Positions 19,242 through 29,137 of a DNA stretch of 64,000 bases are shown in pieces. A model generated the notes under the pieces. The model was not told where the DNA came from. It searched no databases and was given only the letters and a program-made list of their open reading frames with translations. Location: contig OX439038.1 in the NCBI GenBank assembly GCA_949317995.1, positions 69,450,659 through 69,514,658 on the forward strand, read 5' to 3'. The first letter of the stretch is position 1. Each line of letters starts with the position of its first letter. The DNA comes from Acholoe squamosa. Lineage: Eukaryota; Annelida; Polychaeta; Phyllodocida; Polynoidae. The position numbers and the translations under genes are program-made.

Positions 19242-22192
19242 ATGGCGGAAAAGATGCTGTTGGAATCAAGTATGGAGGTAGATATGGAGGACCGCTCGGG
19301 AATGAGTCCGATCCATCCCGAAGAAGAGGCGGCTCTGGAGGATAGGGAAGCAGCAAACACGCTGGTATGTCTGGATCTGAACACTAGTGGAGTGGGAACT
19401 GCGGAGATGCCTCCACCCCCCTCCCCAGCAAAATCTGTACATTCAGAATCAACCGAAGCCATGATGGACCCCCCGGAAAATCATGGTAAGATTGACTATT
19501 CGTTGGGAAGCATTGTATGGCCGAATGGCGATACAATCTTCCTTGAGAAGGATTATATCTGGAATCCGAAAACATTGAAACCGGAAAAGATTCCTGAGAT
19601 GTGGAGGAACTTGATTAAGAAAGCAATCCCTGAAGATCTATCGATTCCGGACATATGGTTATTAAACTATATGGATTTTGCTACCGGTATGAGTGTGAAC
19701 CAAGAGTTCTACCATACGGTGGCATATGTTAAGGACAAGTGGAGACGGGATCACCCGGAAGCCACTGTTGAGGAGCATGCATCCCTGTTCTGGTACGGGA
19801 CGCAGCCATCACGAAACCCACCGAGCCCTGTTAAGATTGATTCAGGATCGGACCATATGGATGTCGACGATGGTGGTGAAGCTGTGGGAGGGGCTACTGC
19901 TAGGCCTACCCGCAGGAAATCCTCCGTCTCATCTGACACACTTTCTGAAACCGAGCTGCGAGCTGAAGACAGCTGGATTGAGAAAGAAGTCGTAAGAATG
20001 CAGTCAGAAGCCGAGGAGAAGTTGGAACAACAGGAAGAAGTGTTAAGAAAACAGAAAGAACAGTTAACTGAAATAAGTACTGGGCTAAGTGCTTCAGTAG
20101 AGGAGACCAAAGCCCGGATGCAGGCCCGAGTAAGTACGAAGGGCACTGTTAAGGAAAAAGAAGCCTGGAAACAGAGTTTAAGTAAAAAGGCGAAAGCCCT
20201 GATTAAGAAAAAGGTGAAAGAGGAGAGGGAGAAGCTTAAGAAGAAGGAAAAGATGGATAAGAAGGCGGAGGAGGAGGAAGCCGGAAACGAGGCAACTCGG
20301 GTTGCGGCAGCCAACTGGCCGAAGTCCGAAGTCCGAAGCCAACTGGCGCTATTCCGAAGACTGCTGTCGTTCCGAAACCTGTGGCTTCCGGCTCAAAGGA
20401 TACCACGGAGTCGGATACATGGGATTGGTCTACGGACATAGACCATCCCGAGCTATATGATGACGAGGAAGCACCCACCCTCGATGAGAAGAAGATCTGG
20501 AACAATGTCAGGAGTGGATTCATGCACATGATTCCCAAATCCCTGGAAGAGTGTAAGCGAAACACTCTTTATTATAGCTGCCCTCCATTCATTAACATGG
20601 ATGGGGAGCAGGATGATGAAGAGTGGATGAGATACACTTGTCAGGACCGGAATTCGAATTATTTCTATGTGAACTGGGTTGAACAAACTATCGACAACCG
20701 GAATTAGGAGTATTACGATTTCGATGCCTACTGTAAGATCAAGTGGGCCATCGATAGTTGGGATAAGGATAACAACACCACCTGTCCGTTCATTATCTGT
20801 GCTAGGGGAAGCGATGAACCCGAAAAGTTCAGCTCCCATATGAGATTCATCCGTCACATTGTTGAGGAACATATGCACCATCACCCGGTGTATATGTGTT
20901 ATATGAATAAAGGAAGGAATAGTGCCATCTGCTCGGGACTAACCACGTTCCGAAAGAGTGAGCTAGTCCGACATCTGAAGGATGAACACCAGATCGGTGT
21001 GAAATCAGCTCTGAAGGCAGCCTTAGATCTGCACAAACTTCTGATTGATAAGTGGGACTCCTGGAAGAAAACCAACTTCCGGAGTCTGAATTCGAAAGTC
21101 AGTAGATTGTGCGAAGTTGAAACGCACGTCAACTCCAAACTGGAGGCGGCGTTTCAGCTGAATTACACTCCTGGAAGGTTAAGGATTACCAATGAACAGT
21201 TCGGAGAGATGAGGGAGTACCGGGGCGACAGCGCCTATCGGGACTCCAATAAGGCCACATCCGCAAAACGTATGAAGCCACAGCCGGGTAAGATCTCATT
21301 CCGTGGGATCCACCGCCCGGCACCTGATCGTAGGGATCGCAGTCTGGAAGCATCGTCTCCTCTGTCTTCATTGAGAGGCGCTGCCCCACCTGTGTTTGAT
21401 GTGAATAAGGACAAAGATAAGGACTTTCCGGAAATGGGACCATCCGGACCTGAAAGCCAGACCCTTAACCAACGGGATAGGGAACGGTCCACTGGTATCG
21501 GAAGGGGAACACCCAAGTCTGCATCATCTGGAAACCGTGCCGTCAGAAACTGGGCTAAGCCAACCCTACCACCCGTCGGAAATGGCAGGGGAGTCACGAT
21601 CTCCACCCCCCAGGGAGATGTGGCAACCTCCTCTGTAGCATCCGGAAGCCTGTCTGAGAACCCCAGATGTCGGAAACACTCTGGATCCTCAGACTATTCC
21701 GAACGCGAACCACTGCCTACGCGGGGTTCGTATATTCAGGACCCAGTCAACTATGACATTGCAAACATCTCTCCGGAAAGCTTTCAGATTCAAAAGAGCT
21801 GTATGATTGACTGGCAGAAACGCCATCATGCTATGTCCGTAGAATACCTGCAAAACAATGTGGGTTCTGTAATGCATCTGACCGAATCAGTCCAATCTCT
21901 GGAAATCAGTCGGATGGAATCAGAACGAGACGTAGAACATAAGGAGAAAATGAAAGTATTGGAAGCCCAGGAGGCACGTCAGAAGAAAGCATCCGAATTC
22001 TGGACTGTTGAGGTAGCTAAGGCCAGGAGTGAGGTTGACTTCCTGAATCAGAAATTTTTTGAAGCCTTCGGAAAGAGACTATCAGATTGGGATGGCACTC
22101 GCCGTGAGGCCAAAGATATGATCGACGAACAGATTGCTCTGTATGGGTTAGAACCAGAAAAGCCCAAGGATTCCGGAAGCAAGACCCATTAG
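19242..22192 (+). pseudogene. Gag-like/ORF1-like protein with coiled coils and C2H2 fingers, broken twice
   Basis: One long reading unit of about 980 codons. Frame 0 runs from ATG 19242 to about 20325. A slip in a triple CCGAAGT repeat (20319-20340) moves it to the next frame, which continues to TAG 22190-22192 with one TAG at 20705-20707. Order: acidic N-terminus; folded block with SIVWPNGDTIFLEKDYIW; long charged coiled coil (about residues 245-345); proline linker; a region with two Cys/His clusters (CPF..C...H...H...H and C...C...H....H, near 20790-20990) like C2H2 fingers; Ser/Pro-rich linker; C-terminal coiled coil. The layout resembles retroelement gag/ORF1 proteins, but I do not recognise the family. 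A LINE C-terminus begins in an overlapping frame at its stop. Confidence 0.5.
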
Positions 22193-22391
22193 AACTAGAG
22201 CTCATGATGCCAGATTAATGAAAGTACCCCGTGCATATAATCCTGCCTTTAGAAAAAGTCTTATATATAGGACATCCACAACATGGAACCGTTTAGATGT
22301 GGCAGTTAGAAAATACATTACTATGTCGGAATTCAAATCATGGCTTAAAAAGGAATATGACAAAAAGATCAATGATCTACCAGATATATAG
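22191..22391 (+). pseudogene. C-terminal fragment of a LINE reverse-transcriptase ORF
   Basis: 66 codons, open to TAG 22389-22391. The sequence has the typical end of CR1/L2-like ORF2 proteins: VPRAYNPAFRKS, then IYRTSTTWNRL and a FKSWLKKEYD helix. It starts in a frame overlapping the stop of the preceding gag-like gene. It may therefore be the tail of a fused or truncated element rather than a separate insertion. No polymerase core remains. Confidence 0.7.
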
Positions 22392-23470
22392 CTGCCCTGG
22401 CTGCAGCTCGTAGTGTCTCTTCCCTGGGTGGGTGGGTAAGTAAAACCATACACACATGAAGTCTGTTATAATTAACATCGATTCTCAGTTTAATGCAATA
22501 TCTAGGCCTTTTTGCACATATGATCCATACCCGCCATTGATGTGGCCGGTATGAATCCTTTATTATATGTATTGTTTGTCCTGTCTGTCCTTTTTATGTT
22601 TCTATTTCTCTACTTTATTCTTTTCCCCTCCTTTCTTTCTATCTGCTTTTTGCAGACCTTTAAATGTATTATTAATCGAGGCTGCTGTTAGGAACACCAG
22701 AGAACACAGCACTATAAACACTAGTATAACAAGCCTCAAATTTCAGTGCATCATAATTATCTTCCATCTCTTTCAAATTATGTAATAACAAAACATTATT
22801 AGTTACTAACCAAATGCAGGACTATGCAACCTTTGCATAGTACTGCATATCTTCTGTGACATTCATTTGTCACTTAAAACCCGCTTAACGGATCAATTTA
22901 TGACTACTACGGCTGGAAAATACGCAAATACATTCTATAATTGGATATGTATTCTTCCAGGATAAATAAAAGAAATTACAATACAATACAATAAGTTTGA
23001 TAAGATTAATCTGTAGAATTTTATTTGTAATATGTTCTGACATGAATCTGAATGGTATGATGAGTGCTGACACCTGGAATGGATACGACGGCTGGCAGCA
23101 GACGGTTACAATACATAGGACTCACTTGTAAGCAGTTGAATACGACCGGAATGGACATTCCAGAACCTAGGAGACAGACGACCCTGTACTCAGACTCTGA
23201 AAGGTCCCGAGAGGCCCTGAGCTAGTACCGTTACACAACTATATCGAGATGAGGGGACGGCCATACATACGGAAAACTCCAAGGGTGATATGAAAACTAC
23301 GTTACTATTTAATTCTATATGTTTGTACAGTTTCCTGCTACCCTGGTAGATTAATATCTAATTAAACTACATATATCTGGCGATTGTTAAGACCAGATCT
23401 TTATCACCACTAAGTGTTCAAGGTCGTATATGTGTTTTTCCGGTGCTATAAATGTATAAAACTATTTAAA
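22392..23470. other. Probable retroelement 3' untranslated sequence; no gene seen
   Basis: AT-rich with pyrimidine tracts near 22560-22640. Repeated GTATGAATCC/CCATACCCGCC-type short motifs occur near 22520-22555. No coding region or terminal repeat is recognised. Confidence 0.35.
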
Positions 23471-23477
23471 ATGTTAT

Positions 23478-23512
23478 CTTGATAAAGGGTATTAAATATA
23501 CCCGAAACGTCG
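23478..23512 (+). ncRNA. Degenerate hammerhead-ribozyme-like motif
   Basis: TTGATAAA, a perfect GGGTAT-TAAAT-ATACCC stem-loop, then GAAACGTCG. The order (core strand, stem II, GAAA, stem III strand) and the CCCGAAACGTCG end recall hammerhead motifs of Penelope-like and other retroelements. The core strand deviates from CUGAUGA at least at two positions, so cleavage activity is unlikely. It could be a decayed remnant. Confidence 0.35.
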
Positions 23513-23519
23513 ATCATCA

Positions 23520-24194
23520 AACATTCAACTATTTATAAATTCTACTATTGACTTGATGTACACTACTGCCACTGTGATTTATTAATAAAACTTTTAACTG
23601 TACTTGACTGTGTCTGGTTTTGCTTGTATTAATCCTATCTCAGTATTTAAAATGTTATTAATATTATTCACATATCATACTTACCAAGGTATCCTAGGTT
23701 ATTCGTATAATACATGTATCCTAACTAGAATCTATATTATAAATATCAGGTTCATAGCTAAAATTCCTTCCATTCCGAACCTAAGGGTTATACATGTTAT
23801 TTATACCATCCCGTATGGGTTCGACACTAAAAATATGATATCTACTTATTAATCTAGTTCGGATAGTCAAATAAATACTCCAGGTTAACATGGTATATAT
23901 GGAAGCAGCTGTATTAAGTCTTCCATTTCTTACTGTATAAACTATGATGATTAACACCATAAACGCTATATGTACTGTGTAAATGATAACACTGAAACAA
24001 ACATCTGATTAGATGTATTTATTGCACTTATAACGTACATACTATGGTTTAAATGTGTTTATATAACCATGTCATTACTCATCATATTTCCATGTTTATA
24101 CTTTAATGTAGAGTCAGACAACCTGTAAGCCAGCCGTGCGCCCTTTATATTATATTGTTGTTGTAAATACTATAACTTAAGTTTCTACCCGTTA
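23520..24194. other. AT-rich intergenic stretch
   Basis: No gene, RNA or bounded repeat recognised. Confidence 0.4.
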
Positions 24195-24646
24195 TGTAAC
24201 ACCTTGTTATAGTCTTGGTGGGGGTAGTGTAGGGGCACGGTTTAGTAGTAGTGTTTATGGCTTACGGGTTGCCTAGGTTCCGAGCGGAGCGGCCTTTCGG
24301 GTTGAGAGCCTGGTACGCCTGGCGGGCGGTGGCAGCACGGCCCTCCGGGCTGCGGGGGTTGAACACGAGAGGTCGCCACCCAACCCCTGTGGCTATATAA
24401 TAGTCGGGTCGGAACCTAGGACGAGGAGAATCCTACCGGATTCCCTAGGAATACCATCTGAACTTTACTGACTCCGAAGCCTTACCTGGTAGTCGTAAAT
24501 CCGAGCTTTCCGAACAGTCCCTTTACCATACGGAATCTATTTAGCTCCCTGTAACTTAGGATACTGAATAAAGACTTGTTGCCTTTTGAAACCGGATATC
24601 CTTGTATTCCTGATCCTTTCCGAACCATCAACGGTCATACATTACA
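24195..24646 (+). mobile_element. Solo LTR (452 bp, TGTAAC...TTACA)
   Basis: Starts TGTAAC and ends CATTACA, with a TATA box (GGCTATATAATAG, about 24392) and AATAAA (24567-24572) in the order of a U3-R-U5 LTR. No purine tract precedes it, no primer-binding site follows, and no matching partner is in the window. It resembles the LTR end at 28491-28725 on the other strand (shared CCTTTCCGAACC/CCTGATCC and AATAAA spacing), suggesting related families. Confidence 0.6.
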
Positions 24647-24751
24647 ATATGAAGAGGGTGGTCAGTACAGGGGATGGGCACCAGGAGCATAACTGAAAGA
24701 CAAGAATGTGTACCTCTACTTTGCCATTATCCTCTCTACACAGAATGGTTA

Positions 24752-25031
24752 GAAAATAATCAGCATGTGGATTTCCTGCCCCACCCAATTTTTGTTTGTA
24801 TACAAAACACACTCCACCCTCAAACCATATACTGTGCATCTAATACATAAGGAATGTGGGGGAAAGGTGCTTGGAGATTGACACTCCTCCAGAGTGGAGT
24901 CTTGGCCAGTCCTCCAGGCCCTCACACCAGGACATCTGGTCTTATCTAACATTGCATTTCCAGCTCCCCTCCTCCTCATAGAGTCCCTAGACCTTAGCAT
25001 TGAATTTTGCGGATGAGTAAATCCCTTTAAG
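24752..25031 (-). repeat. Copy C of the long interspersed repeat (head only, inverted)
   Basis: The reverse complement matches the heads of copies A and B: TTAAAGGGATTTACTCATCC, TCTAGGGACTCTATGAGGAG, then ATATGGTTTGAGGGTGGAG. The pyrimidine-rich body is absent. It confirms the empty sites of two MITEs in copy A. Confidence 0.85.
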
Positions 25032-25404
25032 GGTTAGCTATGGAGTGATCAGGGCCAGCTGGGCGTGGTCAGGCATGACGGACATACCCTGTGACGTCAC
25101 AAGTTATGTGACTAGCATGCCACCTGGCAGATAAACCGTACTGTTTACAGCGCCACCCTCTACTGGAGTGCATTCTACGTAATGTGGCACTGATGTCAGA
25201 ACGGCGGATAAACCTGTTAGATTGTCCGTATGTATGCATTAGTCATGCCCCCTTTGACCGTATATATATATGCAGCTTAACATTTGGGGAAATACCCTTA
25301 TACCTCACATGCAAGGAGTAACTTATACCAAGTGATGGACCCCTGGTGCACCTTGCTGAAGCAGCAAAAGTTAGGGGTATGCCTTATAAGCGGGGATATA
25401 ATAC
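25032..25404. other. Unassigned intergenic sequence
   Basis: No gene recognised. A TATAAGGCGC-family end (GCCTTATAAGCGGGGATA) lies at 25381-25398. Confidence 0.35.
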
Positions 25405-25417
25405 TGTAGAACAGTAC

Positions 25418-25590
25418 GGGCTTCCCTAGCCCACTTAAAAGGGTCTATATCTCCTCTTTCCTCTCCCCTCAGGATGTGTGTGGTGCACATATGCGCGGGC
25501 ACTGACACATTCCTCTGTTAGATTATCAACTTGTGAAGCACGGGATAGCCACTTAGTGCCGCTAAAGTGCTGTAAAACACAAATCAATCA
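25418..25590 (+). mobile_element. SINE copy 5, alternative 3' tail
   Basis: The same head and core as the other copies up to CACATTCCTCTGTTAGA. It then switches to a different 3' segment (GAAGCACGGGATAGCCACTT, then GCTGTAAAACACAAATCAATCA). A 13-bp target duplication, TGTAGAACAGTAC, at 25405-25417 and 25591-25603 proves that the tail belongs to the inserted unit. Confidence 0.88.
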
Positions 25591-25654
25591 TGTAGAACAG
25601 TACAAACCAGCTAATAATGAAAGCCCCAGCTGTGCCCTGTAGGATTCTCTCATG

Positions 25655-25714
25655 TGTAAGAGTGCATCTTACACGCGGAGTGTGTATTACACCCGGGATA
25701 TTACGGTGGTTTAC
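25655..25714. repeat. TATAAGGCGC-family repeat fragment
   Basis: CATGTGTAAGAGTGCATCTT, then ACACCCGGGATATTACGGT, match the termini of the repeat seen at 1-298 and 63395-63642 with several substitutions. Confidence 0.45.
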
Positions 25715-27257
25715 TTTTCTTAAATTTCCATGAAATCTCATATGTGTCTAGAAGTCATATTTTACATATTCCCCCTATTATCATTATTATAAGGGCGGAG
25801 TGATTTTCTAACATCTGGAGGGTGGTGGACTTTTGTCCATGTGCACCTAAGATCTTTCAGGTCTCCCCATGAAAGGAGTGAAATTTTTCATCCCCCCCCG
25901 AGGGATTTTGAAAATTTTCCATGCCTCCCTTTCGTTCTTTAGTCACTTTTTCTGCCCCCCCCAACTAACTGCTTGTCATTATGAGAAATCTGTACCCACC
26001 AAATCTAACCCTCTCACCTATGCTGACCACTCCCTATAGTGTAAAGCGTACCACAGTTTGGCTGTTCACATAGTAGCGGTAGTATGCATTTACATATACA
26101 TATACAAGTGCATGTATTTCCATTCAATTGAATTCAATTGAAACAAAGAGGTATAGAATCAGTATACAGAGGATTTGTAGTGACTGGTATCGATTTTGGC
26201 GATGGCTCTATCAATAGTTCTGTAGCTCTATTTGTGATGTCCCAGTTGCAGGAAAACCCTTAATGTACCTTTTCTCCCTGTTTGCCCCTACCATGGGTGT
26301 GTACTAGTTACCAAGTCTGTGTAGGCGTTATCCATATACAAAGAGAGGGTTGGCCTTATCTGGCAGATACCCTTTGAACTATTTCCTATACATATAGCCA
26401 TGGATGACAGAGGTGACCTCAGAGGGCAGCATCAGTCCTAGAGTGTCATACCCTGTCCTTAGTATACAGATAACAACTATGCAGACTTAGCCCTAGTTAG
26501 TGACTTGCCAGGGCTGCATTCATGCATCATGCGGACCTTATATTGATACACCCCTGGAGGATCCACATGATGCTCATATGAAGTGCTGGCAATACTTCAT
26601 TGGTGCATCATGGCGACCATTGGGCATGATGCACTCCTGCATCAGCAGTCCTTAAAGGGTTAATAATGTGCCTGTAAAGGGACTGGAACAAAGGGTTTGG
26701 GGTACATTTCTATTTTGTGAAACCCATTGAAAGTGGGGTGGAGTAGCTGCAATGAATGAAATATGCATCTTTATTATAAAATCCGATTCCCCTGCACAAA
26801 GAGAATTGTGCAGTAGGTGGAAATATGTTTAAGTTTCAATCATGACCCTGTATCATCATGTATGGGGTACTTCCACTATACAAATTGACGTTTTACTGAT
26901 AGGCCAAAAGAAACATATTATATGTTACGCAACTGTACCAGGCCTAACCTAGAATTGTGAGGCTAGTTTTTTTTGTGTTTTTTTTAACTCTCAAGGTCAG
27001 CCGTGGCAGATTTGCAAAATAGTGGACATGCCATTGTAAAATCATTCTTGATTTTCTACCCAGAGTTTACACCAATTTCTTCTCTTGGCCCTAGCATTGT
27101 TCATAGATGGATACAGTATCTATTGTTGTAGGTTCTCTTTATATCATTCACATGCCGCTTTTATTGTGGGGGATGGGTGGTGCTTTTATCATATCATTGG
27201 AAACAACCCCTGAATACTAATGCTAAGTGAGCATCACTTTGGCATATATAGACAATT
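25715..27257. other. Intergenic stretch without recognised genes
   Basis: Contains a short ATTGAATTCAATTGAA palindromic run near 26127-26142 and several GCATCATG repeats near 26525-26645. Nothing coding is recognised. Confidence 0.4.
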
Positions 27258-28465
27258 TTAGGAAACACATTCACAATGAATGAATATGTAATGGTTTGTT
27301 GATCTTTCCTTCATTTTTTTCACTACTGTCCATCTGCGAACCTTCAGCTCTGTTGTCTTCGTCGTTCTTAGATGCGTTGATCTTATCCCCTGGATTTTGA
27401 CTAGGGTCACTTTGACCTCATTAGTGAGTTTCTGTCTATCTTCCTCCAGTTGTTTATTATAATCTATAATGCCCGTCCGGATAGTCTCATTGTCTTCAGC
27501 TTGCTTATTACACTGAAGTTTCAATTTCTCCAATTCGCTTTGATATAGGCTTGATTGATTGATTTGTTTTTTACAGCACTTTAGCGGCACTAAGTGGCTA
27601 TCCCGTGCTTCACAGGTTGATAATCTAACAGAAGAATGTGTCAGTGCCCGCGCATATGTGCACCACACACATCCTGAGGGGATAGGAAAGAGGAGATATA
27701 GACCCTTTTAAGTGGGCTAGGGAAGCCCGTTGATATAGGCTTATTATCAAGGCATAGTTGATCATTCGTATCTATGTATGTTTGGATACGAGCGTGTCTA
27801 TTGTCATATTCTTTATTAAATGACTTTCTCATCTCCTGAAGTTTTATTTCTTCATTTTCTAAATCTTTCATGTATTCCCTTTTTTTGTTTTCGAATTCAC
27901 TTCGCATACCAATTAAGTCTTCTTACAGATGCAGTTTTTCATCGATTACTTCATGTTTCGCTTTGAGCATGGTATTTAAATTCTCGTTCAAAGTTACATA
28001 GGTTTCTTTTAACAATAGGACATCCGGTTGTTTAAGTTCCTCACCTTCCGGTACCGCATATGTTACATCGCCGTCTATGGTGCTGTAGTCTAGAATCGGT
28101 AGTCCAGGTCTGGGTATACTGTATGGTAATTTTCCAAACGTTACCCTTTTTGGCATAGGTGCTTCAAACATCGAATTGCTTAATTCATCAACAAGTGATC
28201 GTTGACCCAGCAAGGTACTCTTTCTCTGTATGGATTGTTCTCTCCGTACAGAGTCCGGTATATTTTCTTCACTATCCATTTTGTAGTGAGGACCGGGTTC
28301 CCTCCAGGATGCAGCATCTACATCCTGTGGGTTCGAATGGGTATGGATCATTAATGACCCATTGCCATTCTCCTGGGCAATAAATTGCCCTTCAGGGTTA
28401 GCTTCTGCGAGGCTGTCTAACCCATGTACTAGCCGTTCGGACGTTATAACGTCCGGGCTATACAC
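27258..28465 (-). pseudogene. Gag-like coiled-coil protein, split by a SINE
   Basis: The minus-strand frame begins at ATG 28465. A TAA at 27923-27925 interrupts it, but the same frame continues as a highly charged coiled coil (FENKKREYMKDLENEEIKL). SINE copy 6 then splits the coding sequence, and the coiled coil resumes beyond it (SELEKLKLQCNKQAEDNE) toward 27258. It starts 25 bases after an LTR end and primer-binding site, so it is the first gene of an LTR retrotransposon. It resembles the 19242-22192 product only in architecture. No protease or reverse transcriptase follows; the element is truncated. Confidence 0.55.
27553..27729 (-). mobile_element. SINE copy 6 (minus strand), alternative 3' tail
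   Basis: Inserted in the gag-like gene with a 13-bp target duplication, TTGATATAGGCTT, at 27540-27552 and 27730-27742. On the minus strand it has the family head and core, then the alternative tail ending CTGTAAAAAACAAATCAATC. It shares this tail with copy 5. Confidence 0.9.
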
Positions 28466-28469
28466 CAGA

Positions 28470-28725
28470 ATTAACTGGTCACAGCACCAATGTAATGATT
28501 TGTATTACTGTTTCGGTGGTTCGGGCCTTATGGATCAGGAAAGAAGGAGTAAGGTTGTAATTCAAGTGTATGCCAATGGAAGTTTATTGCTTAGACACTT
28601 AACGGCTACCCGGAAGATGATGAAGGGGCAGCTAATGTTAATAAAAGGTTCTACATGGTCAGAGGCCAGGAGGGTTTCTGACGTAGCGGCTGCCTCTACA
28701 AATACAATAGATGAAAAACTAAATG
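28470..28725 (-). mobile_element. LTR end with primer-binding site for the minus-strand retroelement
   Basis: On the minus strand the LTR ends ...AAATCATTACA at 28491. It is followed by TTGGTGCTGTGACCAG, a tRNA-primer-like site, 25 bases before the gag-like ATG. Inside the LTR, CAATAAACTTCC (about 28588-28599) supplies a polyadenylation signal. The upstream LTR boundary is not defined; similarity to the solo LTR at 24195-24646 guided the call. Confidence 0.5.
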
Positions 28726-29137
28726 AATAAAAAAAAGTATGTGAATTAGTTATGATGCTGCTAAGACACTCAATGATACGTACATAACCCAACCTTGCAG
28801 CTGTATAGACCCCTAAAGTCAATGAGTGACATGGCCTTTTCGAAAAATAGACAAGGGACATGGAGCCTCTAGTGACAAAGACGGGGGAGAAAAACAATTG
28901 TGACATGTGAAATTGTTTTTTCTTGAAATCAAAATATGACAAGGATAGGGGAAAAATACAAAGTCAGAGACATGTGACATCGGCTTTTCTTAAAAATGAC
29001 AAGTGACATCTGGACCCCCCACCCCCACCCATCTAAACCCCCTTGTGAAATATGCAGCTTTGAGCTCACTATTGATACAGACAGATCAATAATTCTCCCT
29101 ACAAGTTAGCAAACACCTTCTAAGGCCATCAAGGTTA
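28726..29137. other. Intergenic stretch without recognised genes
   Basis: Contains several short GACA(A/T)GTGACAT repeats near 28850-29010. No gene or bounded element is recognised. Confidence 0.35.

Noticed and set aside
27258..27668. Open frame starting within SINE copy 6
   Set aside because: Its first residues are SINE sequence; only the coiled-coil part beyond the SINE belongs to the gag-like gene.
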